DNA of 64,000 nucleotides from Bradyrhizobium sp. 1(2017) (GTDB taxonomy: Bacteria > Pseudomonadota > Alphaproteobacteria > Rhizobiales > Xanthobacteraceae). The notes beneath the pieces were generated by a model. It was not told the origin of the DNA, searched no databases, and worked only from the letters and a program-made list of their open reading frames with translations. The number at the start of each line of letters is the position of its first letter. Position 1 is the stretch's first letter. The stretch spans positions 2,128,001-2,192,000 of the forward strand of contig NZ_CP050022.2 in assembly GCF_011602485.2 (NCBI RefSeq), given 5' to 3'. Position numbers and translations under genes: made by a program. Of the stretch, positions 54,722 to 62,922 are shown piece by piece.

Positions 54722-55627
54722 ATGATTGACGTCAGACAGATGCGCTACTTTGTGGCTGTGGCCGAGACATTGCATTTCGGCCGCGCCGCCGAACGCCTTC
54801 ACATCAGCCAGCCGCCGCTCAGCCGGCAGATCGCGACCCTGGAAAAGGAACTCGGAGTCCGGCTGTTCGACCGCCAGTCGCGGCGGGCGACGCTGACCCC
54901 TGCCGGCCGGCGCTTTCTGGAGGACTCGCGGGCAGTGCTGATCAGTTTCGACCAGGCCTGCCAGAACGCGCGCATGGCCGAGCGGGGCGAACTCGGCGAA
55001 CTCTCGGTCGGCTTCATGATGCACGCGGCCTATACGGTCCTGCCGGGCCTGACGCGGCGCTACATGGCGAGCCACCCGGGTGTGCGCGTCCAGCTGCGTG
55101 AAGCGATCCCCGGAATCCTGGGCGACGCGGTGCTGACCGGGCGCTTCGATGCAGCGATCCTGTTCGATCCCGGTCCGGTGCGTGGGCTCGCGACGCAAGT
55201 CATCTATCGCGAGCCCTTGAGCCTGGCGGTGCACGCCAGTCATTCGCTCGCCTCGCATACGGCGATCTCGGCCGCGCAACTCAATGGCGAAGCCTTCATT
55301 GCAGCGCCGGCCGAGGTGGCGCCGCGGCTACGCCAGTCGATCGTGAGCTATTGTCGTTCGGGCGGGTTCGAGCCGACGTTCAGGCTCGAGGTCGAGCTTC
55401 AGCAGACCATCGTCAGCCTCGTGGCAGAGAATCTCGGCATCGCGCTGGTGCCGCAGTCGATGGCGAAGCTCGGAATTACGAACCTGGTGTTCTGCGATCT
55501 CGAAGATGCGCCGATCATCGAGCACGTGGTCGCGTGGCGGCCGAGCAATCTCAATCCGGCGTTGGCGCCATTTCTGGCGGAAGCGCGAAGTGGTGTCGCG
55601 GTGGGTGATGATCCGCAGCCCGGATGA
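54722..55627 (+). CDS. LysR-family transcriptional regulator
   Basis: A 301-residue LysR regulator of the CatR/CbbR-like group: MIDVRQMRYFVAVAETLHFG starts the winged helix-turn-helix, with LHISQPPLSRQIATLE as recognition helix. The effector domain begins near residue 90. The start at 54722 is immediately after the LysR box; there is no obvious ribosome site. The final residues (DPQPG) and stop lie inside the edge of a dispersed palindromic element. It is divergent from the AEC transporter, its likely target. Confidence 0.93.
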   Translation: MIDVRQMRYFVAVAETLHFGRAAERLHISQPPLSRQIATLEKELGVRLFDRQSRRATLTPAGRRFLEDSRAVLISFDQACQNARMAERGELGELSVGFMMHAAYTVLPGLTRRYMASHPGVRVQLREAIPGILGDAVLTGRFDAAILFDPGPVRGLATQVIYREPLSLAVHASHSLASHTAISAAQLNGEAFIAAPAEVAPRLRQSIVSYCRSGGFEPTFRLEVELQQTIVSLVAENLGIALVPQSMAKLGITNLVFCDLEDAPIIEHVVAWRPSNLNPALAPFLAEARSGVAVGDDPQPG

Positions 55628-55692
55628 GCGAAGCGATGTCCGGAATTCTTTCTTGCAGCGCTCCGCATGTCGCTACGCTCATGCGGGCTACG
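55616..55692. repeat. Dispersed palindromic element, family H (copy 2)
   Basis: GCAGCCCGGATGAGCGAAGCG on the left and ACGCTCATGCGGGCTACGC on the right. The left arm supplies the lysR stop codon (TGA of GGATGAGCG). Related to 5432-5521. Confidence 0.72.
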
Positions 55693-55698
55693 CAACTG

Positions 55699-55795
55699 CC
55701 GTAGGGTGGGCAAAGGCGCGATAGCGCTGTGCCCACCATGCATCCAACTCACGCGATCGAAGTGGTGGGCACGCTTCGCTTTACCCACCCTACGG
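55699..55795. repeat. Dispersed palindromic element, family C (copy 2)
   Basis: CCGTAGGGTGGGCAAAGGCGC, then GTGCCCACCATG, faces GTGGTGGGCACGC and TTTACCCACCCTACGG. Stands directly beside a family H copy, making a compound element between two convergent genes. Confidence 0.88.
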
Positions 55796-55803
55796 CCGCG
55801 GAG

Positions 55804-56682
55804 CTAACCCGCGCCGTCCTCGGCCAGTCCGAGAAACCGCCGGATCTCACCCAGCACTTCTTCCGGCTTGTCGTGTTGCAGCCAGTGTCCAGCACCGGCA
55901 ATGGTCTCGATGCGCGCCTGCGGGAAATAACGCTCCAGGCCGGCGGCCTTCGCGCCGGCCAGAAAACTTTCGCCGGCATTGAGCAGCAGCGTCGGGCAGC
56001 TGATGCGCGACCACAATGCGACGTGATCGTCCGGCCAAAGCCGGTGCGGCGCGCTGGCGCGCTGATAGGGATCAAACTTCCAGCTATAGGAGCCGTCCTC
56101 GTTCTGCCGTGCGCCGTGCGTGGCGAGATGCAGCGCGAGGTCGCGGGCGAGCCGCTTGTTGTGAAGCACCATCTGCGCCGCTGCGTCCTCGAGCGTCGCA
56201 TAGCGGCGCGGGGTGCGGTCGTGCAGCTTGTCGAGCTGGGCCACCCATTTGCCGATGCGTTCATGCACCGGCGGTTTTGGCGCATCCGGCAACATGGTCA
56301 CGCCGTCGAGCACGACCAGCTTCGAGACCAGCCCGGGGAATGATCCTGCAAAAATCAGGCTGACCATGCCGCCCATCGAATGGCCGATCAGCGTCACCTG
56401 GGGCGCGGCGATGCTGCGGACGAGCTGTGCGAGATCGTACACGTATTCCGTCAGCGCGTAGCTGCCGCCCTTGGTCCAGTCGGAATCGCCGTGACCGCGT
56501 AGGTCGGGCGCAACGAGGTGGAAATGCGGCTGCAGCGAGCGCGCGATGACGTCCCAGCTCCGGCAATGATCGCGGCCGCCGTGAACCAGGACGGCGACGG
56601 GCGCGCTCTCGTTGCCCCAGTCCGCGTAGTGCAGCCGCAGGCCGTGCGATTCATAAGAGCGGCTTTGCGGGGCGCTAGCCAT
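55804..56682 (-). CDS. Alpha/beta hydrolase
   Basis: A 292-residue alpha/beta hydrolase. The nucleophile Ser102 is in LIGHSMGGM, the oxyanion region is VHGGRDHCRSW and the histidine is in GAGHWLQHDKP near the C-terminus; the acid is in the preceding loop. Epoxide hydrolases, haloalkane dehalogenases and esterases share this layout, so the substrate is open. Its start overlaps the end of the LysE-type gene by 8 bases, so they are translated from one transcript. Confidence 0.88.
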   Translation of the reverse strand: MASAPQSRSYESHGLRLHYADWGNESAPVAVLVHGGRDHCRSWDVIARSLQPHFHLVAPDLRGHGDSDWTKGGSYALTEYVYDLAQLVRSIAAPQVTLIGHSMGGMVSLIFAGSFPGLVSKLVVLDGVTMLPDAPKPPVHERIGKWVAQLDKLHDRTPRRYATLEDAAAQMVLHNKRLARDLALHLATHGARQNEDGSYSWKFDPYQRASAPHRLWPDDHVALWSRISCPTLLLNAGESFLAGAKAAGLERYFPQARIETIAGAGHWLQHDKPEEVLGEIRRFLGLAEDGAG

Positions 56683-57307
56683 TTGCCGGCCGCCGCGCCA
56701 GCGCGAGCGAAAGGCCGAGGCCGGCGATGAAGACGCCGGAGCCTTGCGAAAGGCGCCGCATCAGATGCGGCCGTCCGGTCAGCTGCGCGCGCGTCGCCGA
56801 GGCCATCAGCACCACGACGACATCGGCAAGCGTGTTCAGCGCCACCGAGATCGCGCCGAGCACGATGAACTGCAGCGTGGGGCTCGATCCCGCGGGATCG
56901 AGGAACTGCGGAATGAAGGCGAGGAAGAACGCCGCGGTCTTCGGGTTCAGCGCCTCGACCAGCACGCCGTCGCGGAACGCGCGCTTGTCGCCGACGGGCT
57001 CGTTCTCGAGCGATAGCGCGCGGCCGGCGCGTTGATACGTCTTGATGCCGAGCCAGACCAGGTAGAGTGCGCCGACGAATTTCACCACTGCGAACAGCTC
57101 GGCGCTGGCGAGGATGATCGCGGAGATGCCGAGGCTGCCCGCCACGACATGCACCAGTCCGCCCAGCGCCGTGCCCGCGGTCGACGCAAAGCCGCTGACG
57201 CGCCCCTCCGATAAGGTCCGCGCTGCGACGTAGAAGATGCCAGGGCCGGGAACGGCGGCAATGAGGCAGGCGGCGGCCAGGAACAGCCAAAAATTCGGTT
57301 CGATCAT
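56675..57307 (-). CDS. LysE/RhtB family exporter
   Basis: A 210-residue inner-membrane exporter with six hydrophobic segments. PGPGIFYVAARTLSEGRVSG near the N-terminus is the RhtB/LysE signature. The family exports amino acids or their derivatives. ATG at 57307 is chosen so that the first helix starts at once; the upstream codons are basic and not conserved. It follows the FabF-like gene by 59 bases and overlaps the hydrolase gene, so it may be part of one HxlR-FabF-LysE-hydrolase transcript. Confidence 0.88.
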   Translation of the reverse strand: MIEPNFWLFLAAACLIAAVPGPGIFYVAARTLSEGRVSGFASTAGTALGGLVHVVAGSLGISAIILASAELFAVVKFVGALYLVWLGIKTYQRAGRALSLENEPVGDKRAFRDGVLVEALNPKTAAFFLAFIPQFLDPAGSSPTLQFIVLGAISVALNTLADVVVVLMASATRAQLTGRPHLMRRLSQGSGVFIAGLGLSLALARRPANG

Positions 57308-57366
57308 CCTGTTTTGGTAACGAAGCCTGTCGCGATTGCAAGGCCTCTTGTTCAAAGCCCTCTCGT

Positions 57367-58629
57367 TCAGCCCATTCGGCGCAAGATCACGCTGGCGTTG
57401 ACGCCGCCGAAGCCGAACCCGTTGGAGATGGCGTTCTGCATCGGCATCGGTCGCGCGCTGCTTGCGACGATGTCGATGCCGTCCGCGCCCGGATCAGGAT
57501 TTTCGAGATTGAGCGTCGGCGGCGCGATCTGGTCGCGCAGAGCGAGCACGGTGAAGATTGCCTCGAGGCCGCCGGCGGCGCCGAGCAGATGGCCGGTGGC
57601 CGATTTGGTCGCGCTCACGGCGATGTTTCGATTGCGGCCGAACAGCGTGGCGATGGCGCCAAGCTCGCTCTCGTCGCCGGCCGGCGTCGAGGTCGCATGC
57701 GCGTTCAGGTGCTGCAATTCCGTGGGCGCAAGATTCGCCTGCCGGAGCGCGATCTCCATGGCGCGGCGGGCGCCCTCGCCATCGGGCGGGCCCGATGTCA
57801 TGTGATAGGCATCCGCGCTCGTGCCGTAGCCGACGATCTCCGCGATCGGCGCCGCACCGCGCGCCAGCGCATGCTCCAATTCCTCGATCACCAAGATGCC
57901 GGCGCCTTCGCCCATCACAAAGCCGTCGCGGTCGCGATCGAACGGCCGTGAGGCGCGCACGGGCTCGTCGTTGAAGCCGCTCGACAGCGCGCGGGCCGCG
58001 GCAAAGCCGCCGAGGCTGACGATGTCGATGCAGGCCTCCGCGCCGCCGCAGATCGCGACATCGATCTCGCCGGCACGGATCATGCGCGCGGCATCGCCGA
58101 TCGCCTGCACGCCGGCGGCGCAGGCCGTGACCGGCGTGCCCAGCGGTCCCCGGTAGCCGTATTTGATCGAGACGTGGCCGGCGGCGAGATTGGCGAGAAA
58201 CGAAGGGATCGTGAAAGGCGAGAGCCGGCGGGCGCCGCGCTCCCCGGTGATGCGCACCGCCTCCGCCATCGCCGGAAAGCCGCCAACGCCGGAGGCGATG
58301 ATCGTCGCGGTCCGTTCCTGCGCGCTCGCGTCCTGCGGTGTCCATCCCGCCTGCGCGACCGCCTCGGCGGTCGCGAGCAGCGCGAACAGGATGAACCGGT
58401 CCATCTTGCGCTGGTCTTTTGGCGCGGCCGCCTGTGCGGGATCGAAGCCGCCCTCGGCGTCGTCGGCCTTGTCGGGCACGCGCCCGGCGATCCGCGCCGG
58501 CAGCGCCTGCGCCCATTCGGGCAGCGGACGCAGTCCGCTTTGGCCCGCGAGCAGCCGCCGCCAGGACAGTTCGACCCCGCAGCCGAGCGGCGACACCGCG
58601 CCCATTCCCGTCACGACGATACGACGCAT
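57367..58629 (-). CDS. Beta-ketoacyl-ACP synthase II-like protein
   Basis: A 420-residue condensing enzyme of the FabF type. The triad is Cys170 (VTACAAG), His311 (NAHATSTP) and His347 (ATGHLLG), with Lys342 also conserved. It joins malonyl-ACP to an acyl-ACP. This is not in a fab cluster: no acyl carrier protein or reductase gene is adjacent, and the gene lies one base after an HxlR regulator. It is thus more likely an accessory or specialised condensing enzyme, perhaps for a particular lipid, than the housekeeping FabF. That is an inference from context. Confidence 0.9.
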   Translation of the reverse strand: MRRIVVTGMGAVSPLGCGVELSWRRLLAGQSGLRPLPEWAQALPARIAGRVPDKADDAEGGFDPAQAAAPKDQRKMDRFILFALLATAEAVAQAGWTPQDASAQERTATIIASGVGGFPAMAEAVRITGERGARRLSPFTIPSFLANLAAGHVSIKYGYRGPLGTPVTACAAGVQAIGDAARMIRAGEIDVAICGGAEACIDIVSLGGFAAARALSSGFNDEPVRASRPFDRDRDGFVMGEGAGILVIEELEHALARGAAPIAEIVGYGTSADAYHMTSGPPDGEGARRAMEIALRQANLAPTELQHLNAHATSTPAGDESELGAIATLFGRNRNIAVSATKSATGHLLGAAGGLEAIFTVLALRDQIAPPTLNLENPDPGADGIDIVASSARPMPMQNAISNGFGFGGVNASVILRRMG

Positions 58630-58630
58630 G

Positions 58631-59146
58631 TCAGTCTCCGGCCGGCGCAATGGCCGGGTTCATGGCCTTGAGCGAAGCCAGCCGCGCGCGCATCCCGCGG
58701 CTGGCGCGGGGGCCGGGAACGGCGACCGTGTTGGCGAGCGTGATCGGGCGCATGTCCGCGGCATCGACCACGACCGGATCGAGCGGACGGGTGTCGTTCC
58801 GGCTCGCCAGCAGGATGGATTCGCCCCTGGGCGCAAGATGCTTGTTGCCCCAGGCAAGCAGCGCCACGACCACGGGGAAGAAGTCCCGCGCCTTGCCCGT
58901 CAACACATATTCGTAGCGCGGCGGCCGCTCCTGATAGCGGCGGCGGACGAACATGCCGCTCTCGGTGAGATGGGCAAGGCGTCGCGACAGGATGTTCGGT
59001 GCAATGCCGAGGTTCTGCGAAAACTCGTCGAACTTCGTCGCGCCCTGAAACGCGTCGCGCAGGATCAGGATGCTCCACCATTCACCGACCGTCTCCACGG
59101 CGCGGCCGACGGGGCATTCGAGGATGGAGGGCGATTTCGGCTGCAT
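58631..59146 (-). CDS. HxlR-family transcriptional regulator
   Basis: A 171-residue winged-helix regulator. The HxlR core includes CPVGRAVETVGEWWSILILR with the near-N-terminal Cys11 that often senses thiol-reactive compounds in this family, and LGIAPNILSRRLAHLTESGM as recognition helix. It has a C-terminal extension of about 60 residues beyond the usual length. One base separates its stop from the FabF-like start. A perfect 9-9-9 inverted repeat lies 16 bases upstream of the start codon and is the probable operator. Confidence 0.9.
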   Translation of the reverse strand: MQPKSPSILECPVGRAVETVGEWWSILILRDAFQGATKFDEFSQNLGIAPNILSRRLAHLTESGMFVRRRYQERPPRYEYVLTGKARDFFPVVVALLAWGNKHLAPRGESILLASRNDTRPLDPVVVDAADMRPITLANTVAVPGPRASRGMRARLASLKAMNPAIAPAGD

Positions 59147-59162
59147 GGGGCGGATGGTAGGT

Positions 59163-59189
59163 CAGTAACTTTCAAAATGCAAGTTACTG
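59163..59189. promoter_or_regulatory. HxlR operator candidate
   Basis: CAGTAACTT, nine bases (TCAAAATGC), AAGTTACTG: perfect 9-base arms, 16 bases upstream of the HxlR start. AGTAAC/GTTACT cores resemble sites bound by HxlR-type regulators elsewhere. Confidence 0.82.
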
Positions 59190-59308
59190 GGAAGGTAGAG
59201 GCGGGTTTTGGAAAGGACTGGCTATGAGACCGCGAGGTTATTGCCGGGAATAAGCTGTCGCAGCGATATGAGACGCGAGCCAGTGAATGACGGTCGCGCG
59301 CCACATTC

Positions 59309-59388
59309 CGTCATTGCGAGCGCAGCGAAGCAATCCAGACTGTTTCCGGGGAGGGATTCTGGATTGCTTCGCTGCGCTCGCAATGACG
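59309..59388. repeat. Dispersed palindromic element, family A (copy 3)
   Basis: CGTCATTGCGAGCGCAGCGA then AGCAATCCAGA faces TCTGGATTGCTTCGCTGCGC then TCGCAATGACG. Nearly identical to the copy at 39582 apart from the centre. Confidence 0.92.
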
Positions 59389-59417
59389 ATGTGGAGACAG
59401 TCGGGACTTAGTTCACC

Positions 59418-59533
59418 GGTGTCGTCCCGGCGAAAGCCGAGATCCATAACCACAGGGAGTGGTTTGCGGCAGGCTGGTCGTTATCGGTACCGGCACCAGC
59501 GCTGTATCGATAGATCACGCGGTACGGGTCCAG
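59418..59533. repeat. Rearranged family F element
   Basis: GGTGTCGTCCCGGCGAAAGCC starts as in the copy at 24474, but CCATAACCACAGGGAG and TATCGATAGATCACGCGGTA are the reverse complements of segments there. The centre has therefore been inverted or assembled differently. Together with the family A copy it fills the 422-base gap before ispB. Confidence 0.65.
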
Positions 59534-59568
59534 GATGTTGCCGCAATACGCGCTAAGCACGCGAAAGA

Positions 59569-60576
59569 TTAATGCGACCGGGCCAGGCAGAACGCCACGA
59601 CCTGCTCCAGCGCGCTCTTCATCGGCGAGGACGGGAACAGGGCCAGCGCGTCCACCGCCATGGCGCCGTAATGCTGGGCGCGGCTCAGCGTGTCCTCGAG
59701 CGCGCGGTGCTTGTTCATCAGGCCCAGAGCATGATCGAGATCGGAATCGCCGATCTCGCCGCGCTCCAGCGCGCGGATCCAGAAGGCGCGCTCGGTGTCG
59801 TTGCCGCGGCGGAAGGCGAGCACGACGGGCAGTGTGATCTTGCCTTCGCGGAAATCGTCACCGGTGTTCTTGCCGAGCTTGGCGCTCTTGCCGCCATAGT
59901 CGAGCACGTCGTCGACGAGCTGGAAGGCGATGCCGAGATTCATGCCGACCGAGCGGCAGGCGGTCTGCTCGGCCTTCGGGCGGTTGGCGATCACGGGGCC
60001 GACTTCGCAGGCCGCCGCGAACAGCTCGGCGGTCTTGCCGCGGATCACGGCGAGATATTCGTCCTCGGTGGTTGCGGTGTTCTTGGCGGCGGCAAGCTGC
60101 ATCACCTCGCCCTCGGCGATGGTGGCGGCGGCCGCAGAGAGGATGTCGAGTGCGCGCAGCGAGCCGACTTCGACCATCATGCGGAAGGCTTGGCCGAGCA
60201 GGAAGTCGCCGACCAGGACGCTCGCCTCGTTGCCCCAGAGCATGCGTGCCGACAGCTTGCCGCGGCGCATCTCGCTCTCGTCGACGACGTCGTCATGCAG
60301 CAGGGTGGCGGTATGCATGAACTCGACGGAGGCGGCCAGCTTGATGTGGCCGTCGCCGGTGTAGCCGGCGAGATTGGCCATGGCGAGCGTCAGCATCGGC
60401 CGCAGGCGCTTGCCCCCGGAGGAGATCAGATGGTTGGCGACCTCCGGGATCATGGTCACGTCCGAGCCGGTCCGCGACAGGATCGTGGCGTTGACGCGCT
60501 CCATATCAGGAGCGACAAGGGCAACCAGCTCTTCGATCGACGCGCCGGGAGTTTCGAAAGGTACGATGACGGCCAC
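59569..60576 (-). CDS. ispB: Polyprenyl (octaprenyl/decaprenyl) diphosphate synthase
   Basis: A 335-residue trans-prenyltransferase that makes the ubiquinone side chain. Both aspartate-rich motifs are present: LHDDVVDES (DDVVD at 95-99) and LVDDVLDYG. The start is read as GTG giving MAVIVPFETPGAS, the usual beginning of the alphaproteobacterial enzyme; the longer ORF start has no support. In Bradyrhizobium the product is probably the C50 chain of ubiquinone-10, an inference from the genus. Divergent from a DUF2007 gene by 131 bases. Confidence 0.94.
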   Translation of the reverse strand: MAVIVPFETPGASIEELVALVAPDMERVNATILSRTGSDVTMIPEVANHLISSGGKRLRPMLTLAMANLAGYTGDGHIKLAASVEFMHTATLLHDDVVDESEMRRGKLSARMLWGNEASVLVGDFLLGQAFRMMVEVGSLRALDILSAAAATIAEGEVMQLAAAKNTATTEDEYLAVIRGKTAELFAAACEVGPVIANRPKAEQTACRSVGMNLGIAFQLVDDVLDYGGKSAKLGKNTGDDFREGKITLPVVLAFRRGNDTERAFWIRALERGEIGDSDLDHALGLMNKHRALEDTLSRAQHYGAMAVDALALFPSSPMKSALEQVVAFCLARSH

Positions 60577-60707
60577 GCCGGTCTCCAATATTTGCCCCGG
60601 AAGGGCTATTCTGTGGAAAGACAATAGAAACTGGCGGCCAATGCGGCAAGTGCTGCGGAACCATTGACATTTGCCGCTGACCCCCTTTCAGGCAGGAGAC
60701 CTGCGTT

Positions 60708-60935
60708 TTGCGTGAACTGGTTCGGACCAACGACATGGTGCTGGTTTCGGCGATTGGCGCGCTGCTCGACGGCGCCAACATCCATCATCTGGTGCTGGAC
60801 CAGAACATGAGCATCATCGAGGGCTCGCTCGGCATCCTGCCGCGGCGGATCCTGGTCCATGAGGACGACGCCGTCGAGGCCCGCCAGCTCCTCACCGAGG
60901 CGGGCCTGAGCCACGAACTCCGCGGCGATGATTGA
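60708..60935 (+). CDS. DUF2007 domain protein
   Basis: A 75-residue protein that starts at TTG, with AGGAGA ten bases upstream supporting that start. The DUF2007 fold (putative signal-transducing, ACT-like) is seen in VLVSAIGALLDGANIHHLVL and RRILVHEDDAVEARQLL. Its end overlaps the next gene by 8 bases. The function is not known; its place before a tRNA-type methyltransferase gene is, as I recall, conserved in Rhizobiales. Confidence 0.85.
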   Translation: MRELVRTNDMVLVSAIGALLDGANIHHLVLDQNMSIIEGSLGILPRRILVHEDDAVEARQLLTEAGLSHELRGDD

Positions 60936-61695
60936 GGCCCTGGTCGACATCACCGAGGACGCCTTTCTCGGCGGGCAGCTGCGCCTGAAGCAGAAGCGGT
61001 CCGGCCATCGCGCCGGGCACGACGCCATCCTGCTCGCGGCGGCGACCGAGGCGAGGGCAGGCGAGCGCGTGGTCGATCTCGGCGCCGGCATCGGCGCGGC
61101 GGGCCTCGCGCTGGCGCGGCGCGTGGCTGGGATCAACCTCAGCCTGGTCGAGATCGATCCGGAGCTGGCGGAGCTCGCGCGGGCCAATGCAGTGGCAAAT
61201 GGGATTACGGCCGAGACGATCGTGCTCGATGTGACGGCCGATGCCCAGGCGTTTGCCACAAACGGGCTCGGGCCCGACAGCGTCGACGCGGTGCTGATGA
61301 ACCCGCCCTTCAACGATCCGGCCCGGCATCGCGGTTCGCCGGACGAGGCACGCCACACCGCGCATGTGGCGCGTGACGAGACGCTGAACGCATGGGCGCA
61401 CGCGGCGCGGCGCATCCTCCGTTCGAACGGCGTGCTGACCCTGATATGGCGTGCGGATGGGATCGCGGACGTCGTGGCCGCGCTGTCACGCGGCTTCGGA
61501 AGTCTCGCGATCCTCCCGGTTCACGGTGAGGCGGGACGGCCGGCGATCCGCATTCTGGTGCGTGCAGTGAAGGGCGGCCGGGCGCCGACGCGTCTGCTGC
61601 CGGGGCTCATGCTCAACGACGAGCCACGCATGCCTAAAAAAGAAGTGAAGGAGGTCTTGGAAGGGAGAGCGGTCTTGCCGCTGGCGGAGTCGTGA
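60928..61695 (+). CDS. N6-adenine tRNA methyltransferase-like protein (TrmN6 family)
   Basis: A 255-residue class I methyltransferase. Motif I is VVDLGAGIGAAGLAL at about 48-62, and the catalytic NPPF motif in VLMNPPFNDP marks an N6-adenine (or N5-glutamine) enzyme. Closest in layout to E. coli TrmN6 (YfiC), which modifies A37 of tRNA1-Val. Overlaps the DUF2007 gene by 8 bases. The tRNA target is inferred. Confidence 0.85.
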   Translation: MIEALVDITEDAFLGGQLRLKQKRSGHRAGHDAILLAAATEARAGERVVDLGAGIGAAGLALARRVAGINLSLVEIDPELAELARANAVANGITAETIVLDVTADAQAFATNGLGPDSVDAVLMNPPFNDPARHRGSPDEARHTAHVARDETLNAWAHAARRILRSNGVLTLIWRADGIADVVAALSRGFGSLAILPVHGEAGRPAIRILVRAVKGGRAPTRLLPGLMLNDEPRMPKKEVKEVLEGRAVLPLAES

Positions 61696-61699
61696 AAAC

Positions 61700-61798
61700 T
61701 TACTGCGGAAGCGATTCCGACTGCTGCTCTTCGGGCGTCGTCAGACGGATCGCCATGAACAGTGCACCGATCAGCAGCATCAGCAGATAGATTTTCAT
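61700..61798 (-). CDS. 32-residue single-span membrane protein
   Basis: A small ORF opposite in direction to its neighbours, starting MKIYLLMLLIGALFMAIRL and ending TTPEEQQSESLPQ. The N-terminal hydrophobic stretch (about 3-19) would span or enter the membrane, with a polar acidic tail outside. The ATG has GGAG at proper spacing (GCGGAGAACACC). It is too short for standard ORF calls. No family was recognised. Confidence 0.6.
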   Translation of the reverse strand: MKIYLLMLLIGALFMAIRLTTPEEQQSESLPQ

Positions 61799-61909
61799 GG
61801 TGTTCTCCGCTGCCTCATTGCAGCTTCCCAACGACAAATCTGCAAAACACGTTCCAGGCACTTCCAATGACAGTCGCGTGATAAGAAATGGTTAATCAGA
61901 GGTAACGGC

Positions 61910-62818
61910 ATGGCCGAACAATTGAACGATCGTGAGAGTTCCGGCCTGGCCGACAAGCTCATGCAATATCTTCCGGCGCGGTTCCGTCCAGGCACGGCCG
62001 TGGTGCCGGTGGTGCGGCTGTCGGGCGTGATCGGCGCGGTGACGCCTTTGCGACCGGGTATGACGCTCGCGGGTGTCGCGCGCGTGCTGGAGCGGGCGTT
62101 TTCCTATCGCAACGCCAAGGCGGTGGCGCTGGTGATCAACTCGCCCGGTGGCTCGCCGGTGCAGTCGCGCCAGATCTATCTGCGCATCAAGCAGCTCGCG
62201 GCGGAGAAAAAGCTGCCGGTGTTGATCTTCGTCGAGGACGTCGCGGCCTCCGGCGGCTACATGATCGCCTGCGCCGGCGACGAGATCATCTGCGATCCCT
62301 CCTCGATCCTCGGCTCGATCGGCGTCGTCGGCGGCAGCTTTGGATTCCAGGAGGCCATCAGGCGGCTCGGCATCGAGCGGCGCCTCTACACCGCCGGTGC
62401 ACACAAGGCGATGCTCGACCCGTTCCTCCCGGAACGCGCCGATGACGTCGCCAAGTTGAAGGCGATCCAGCGCGAGATCCACCAGATCTTCATCTCGCTG
62501 GTCAAGGACAGCCGCGGCGCGCGGCTGAAGAGCGACGATGACACGCTGTTCACGGGAGAGTACTGGGCCGGTGAGAGCGCGGTCGCGCTGGGGCTGGCCG
62601 ACAGCATCGGCGATCTCCGCTCAACTCTTCGTGCCCGCTATGGCGAGAAGGTTCTCACCCCTGTGATCGCGCAGCCGACCGGCCTGTTGTCCGGCCTGTT
62701 GGGGCGGAAATCGCCCGGCGCGGGGCAGCTTTCGGCCCTGGAATCAGCGGCTGGCCTGCCGGACGAGCTGATCTCGGCCGTCGAGACGCGAGCGATCTGG
62801 GCGAAATTCGGGTTCTAG
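61910..62818 (+). CDS. S49 family serine peptidase (SohB/SppA-like)
   Basis: A 302-residue protease of the signal-peptide-peptidase type. The nucleophile Ser114 is in DVAASGGYM and the general base Lys166 in GAHKAML; the strand INSPGGSPVQS is also conserved. No clear N-terminal membrane helix is found, unlike E. coli SppA, so it may be peripheral or cytoplasmic. It precedes a small conserved protein and glyQ. The start follows AGGTAACGGC. Confidence 0.9.
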   Translation: MAEQLNDRESSGLADKLMQYLPARFRPGTAVVPVVRLSGVIGAVTPLRPGMTLAGVARVLERAFSYRNAKAVALVINSPGGSPVQSRQIYLRIKQLAAEKKLPVLIFVEDVAASGGYMIACAGDEIICDPSSILGSIGVVGGSFGFQEAIRRLGIERRLYTAGAHKAMLDPFLPERADDVAKLKAIQREIHQIFISLVKDSRGARLKSDDDTLFTGEYWAGESAVALGLADSIGDLRSTLRARYGEKVLTPVIAQPTGLLSGLLGRKSPGAGQLSALESAAGLPDELISAVETRAIWAKFGF

Positions 62819-62909
62819 TGCTCGCGCCTCCGCGCCATTTCGCCCGGGCGGCGCCAATTGCGGCGCAGCTCAGTCTGCGCAACAATGCGCGTGGGGGCTG
62901 AGCACTAGA
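62814..62909. repeat. Terminal inverted repeat element after the S49 gene
   Basis: TCTAGTGCTC (62814-62823) and GAGCACTAGA (62900-62909) are perfect 10-base complements 76 bases apart. The left arm includes the stop codon of the S49 gene. Inside, GCCAATTGCGGCGCAG and CTGCGCAACAATGCGC give further short stems. Confidence 0.6.
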
Positions 62910-62922
62910 CAAGGATCGACCG

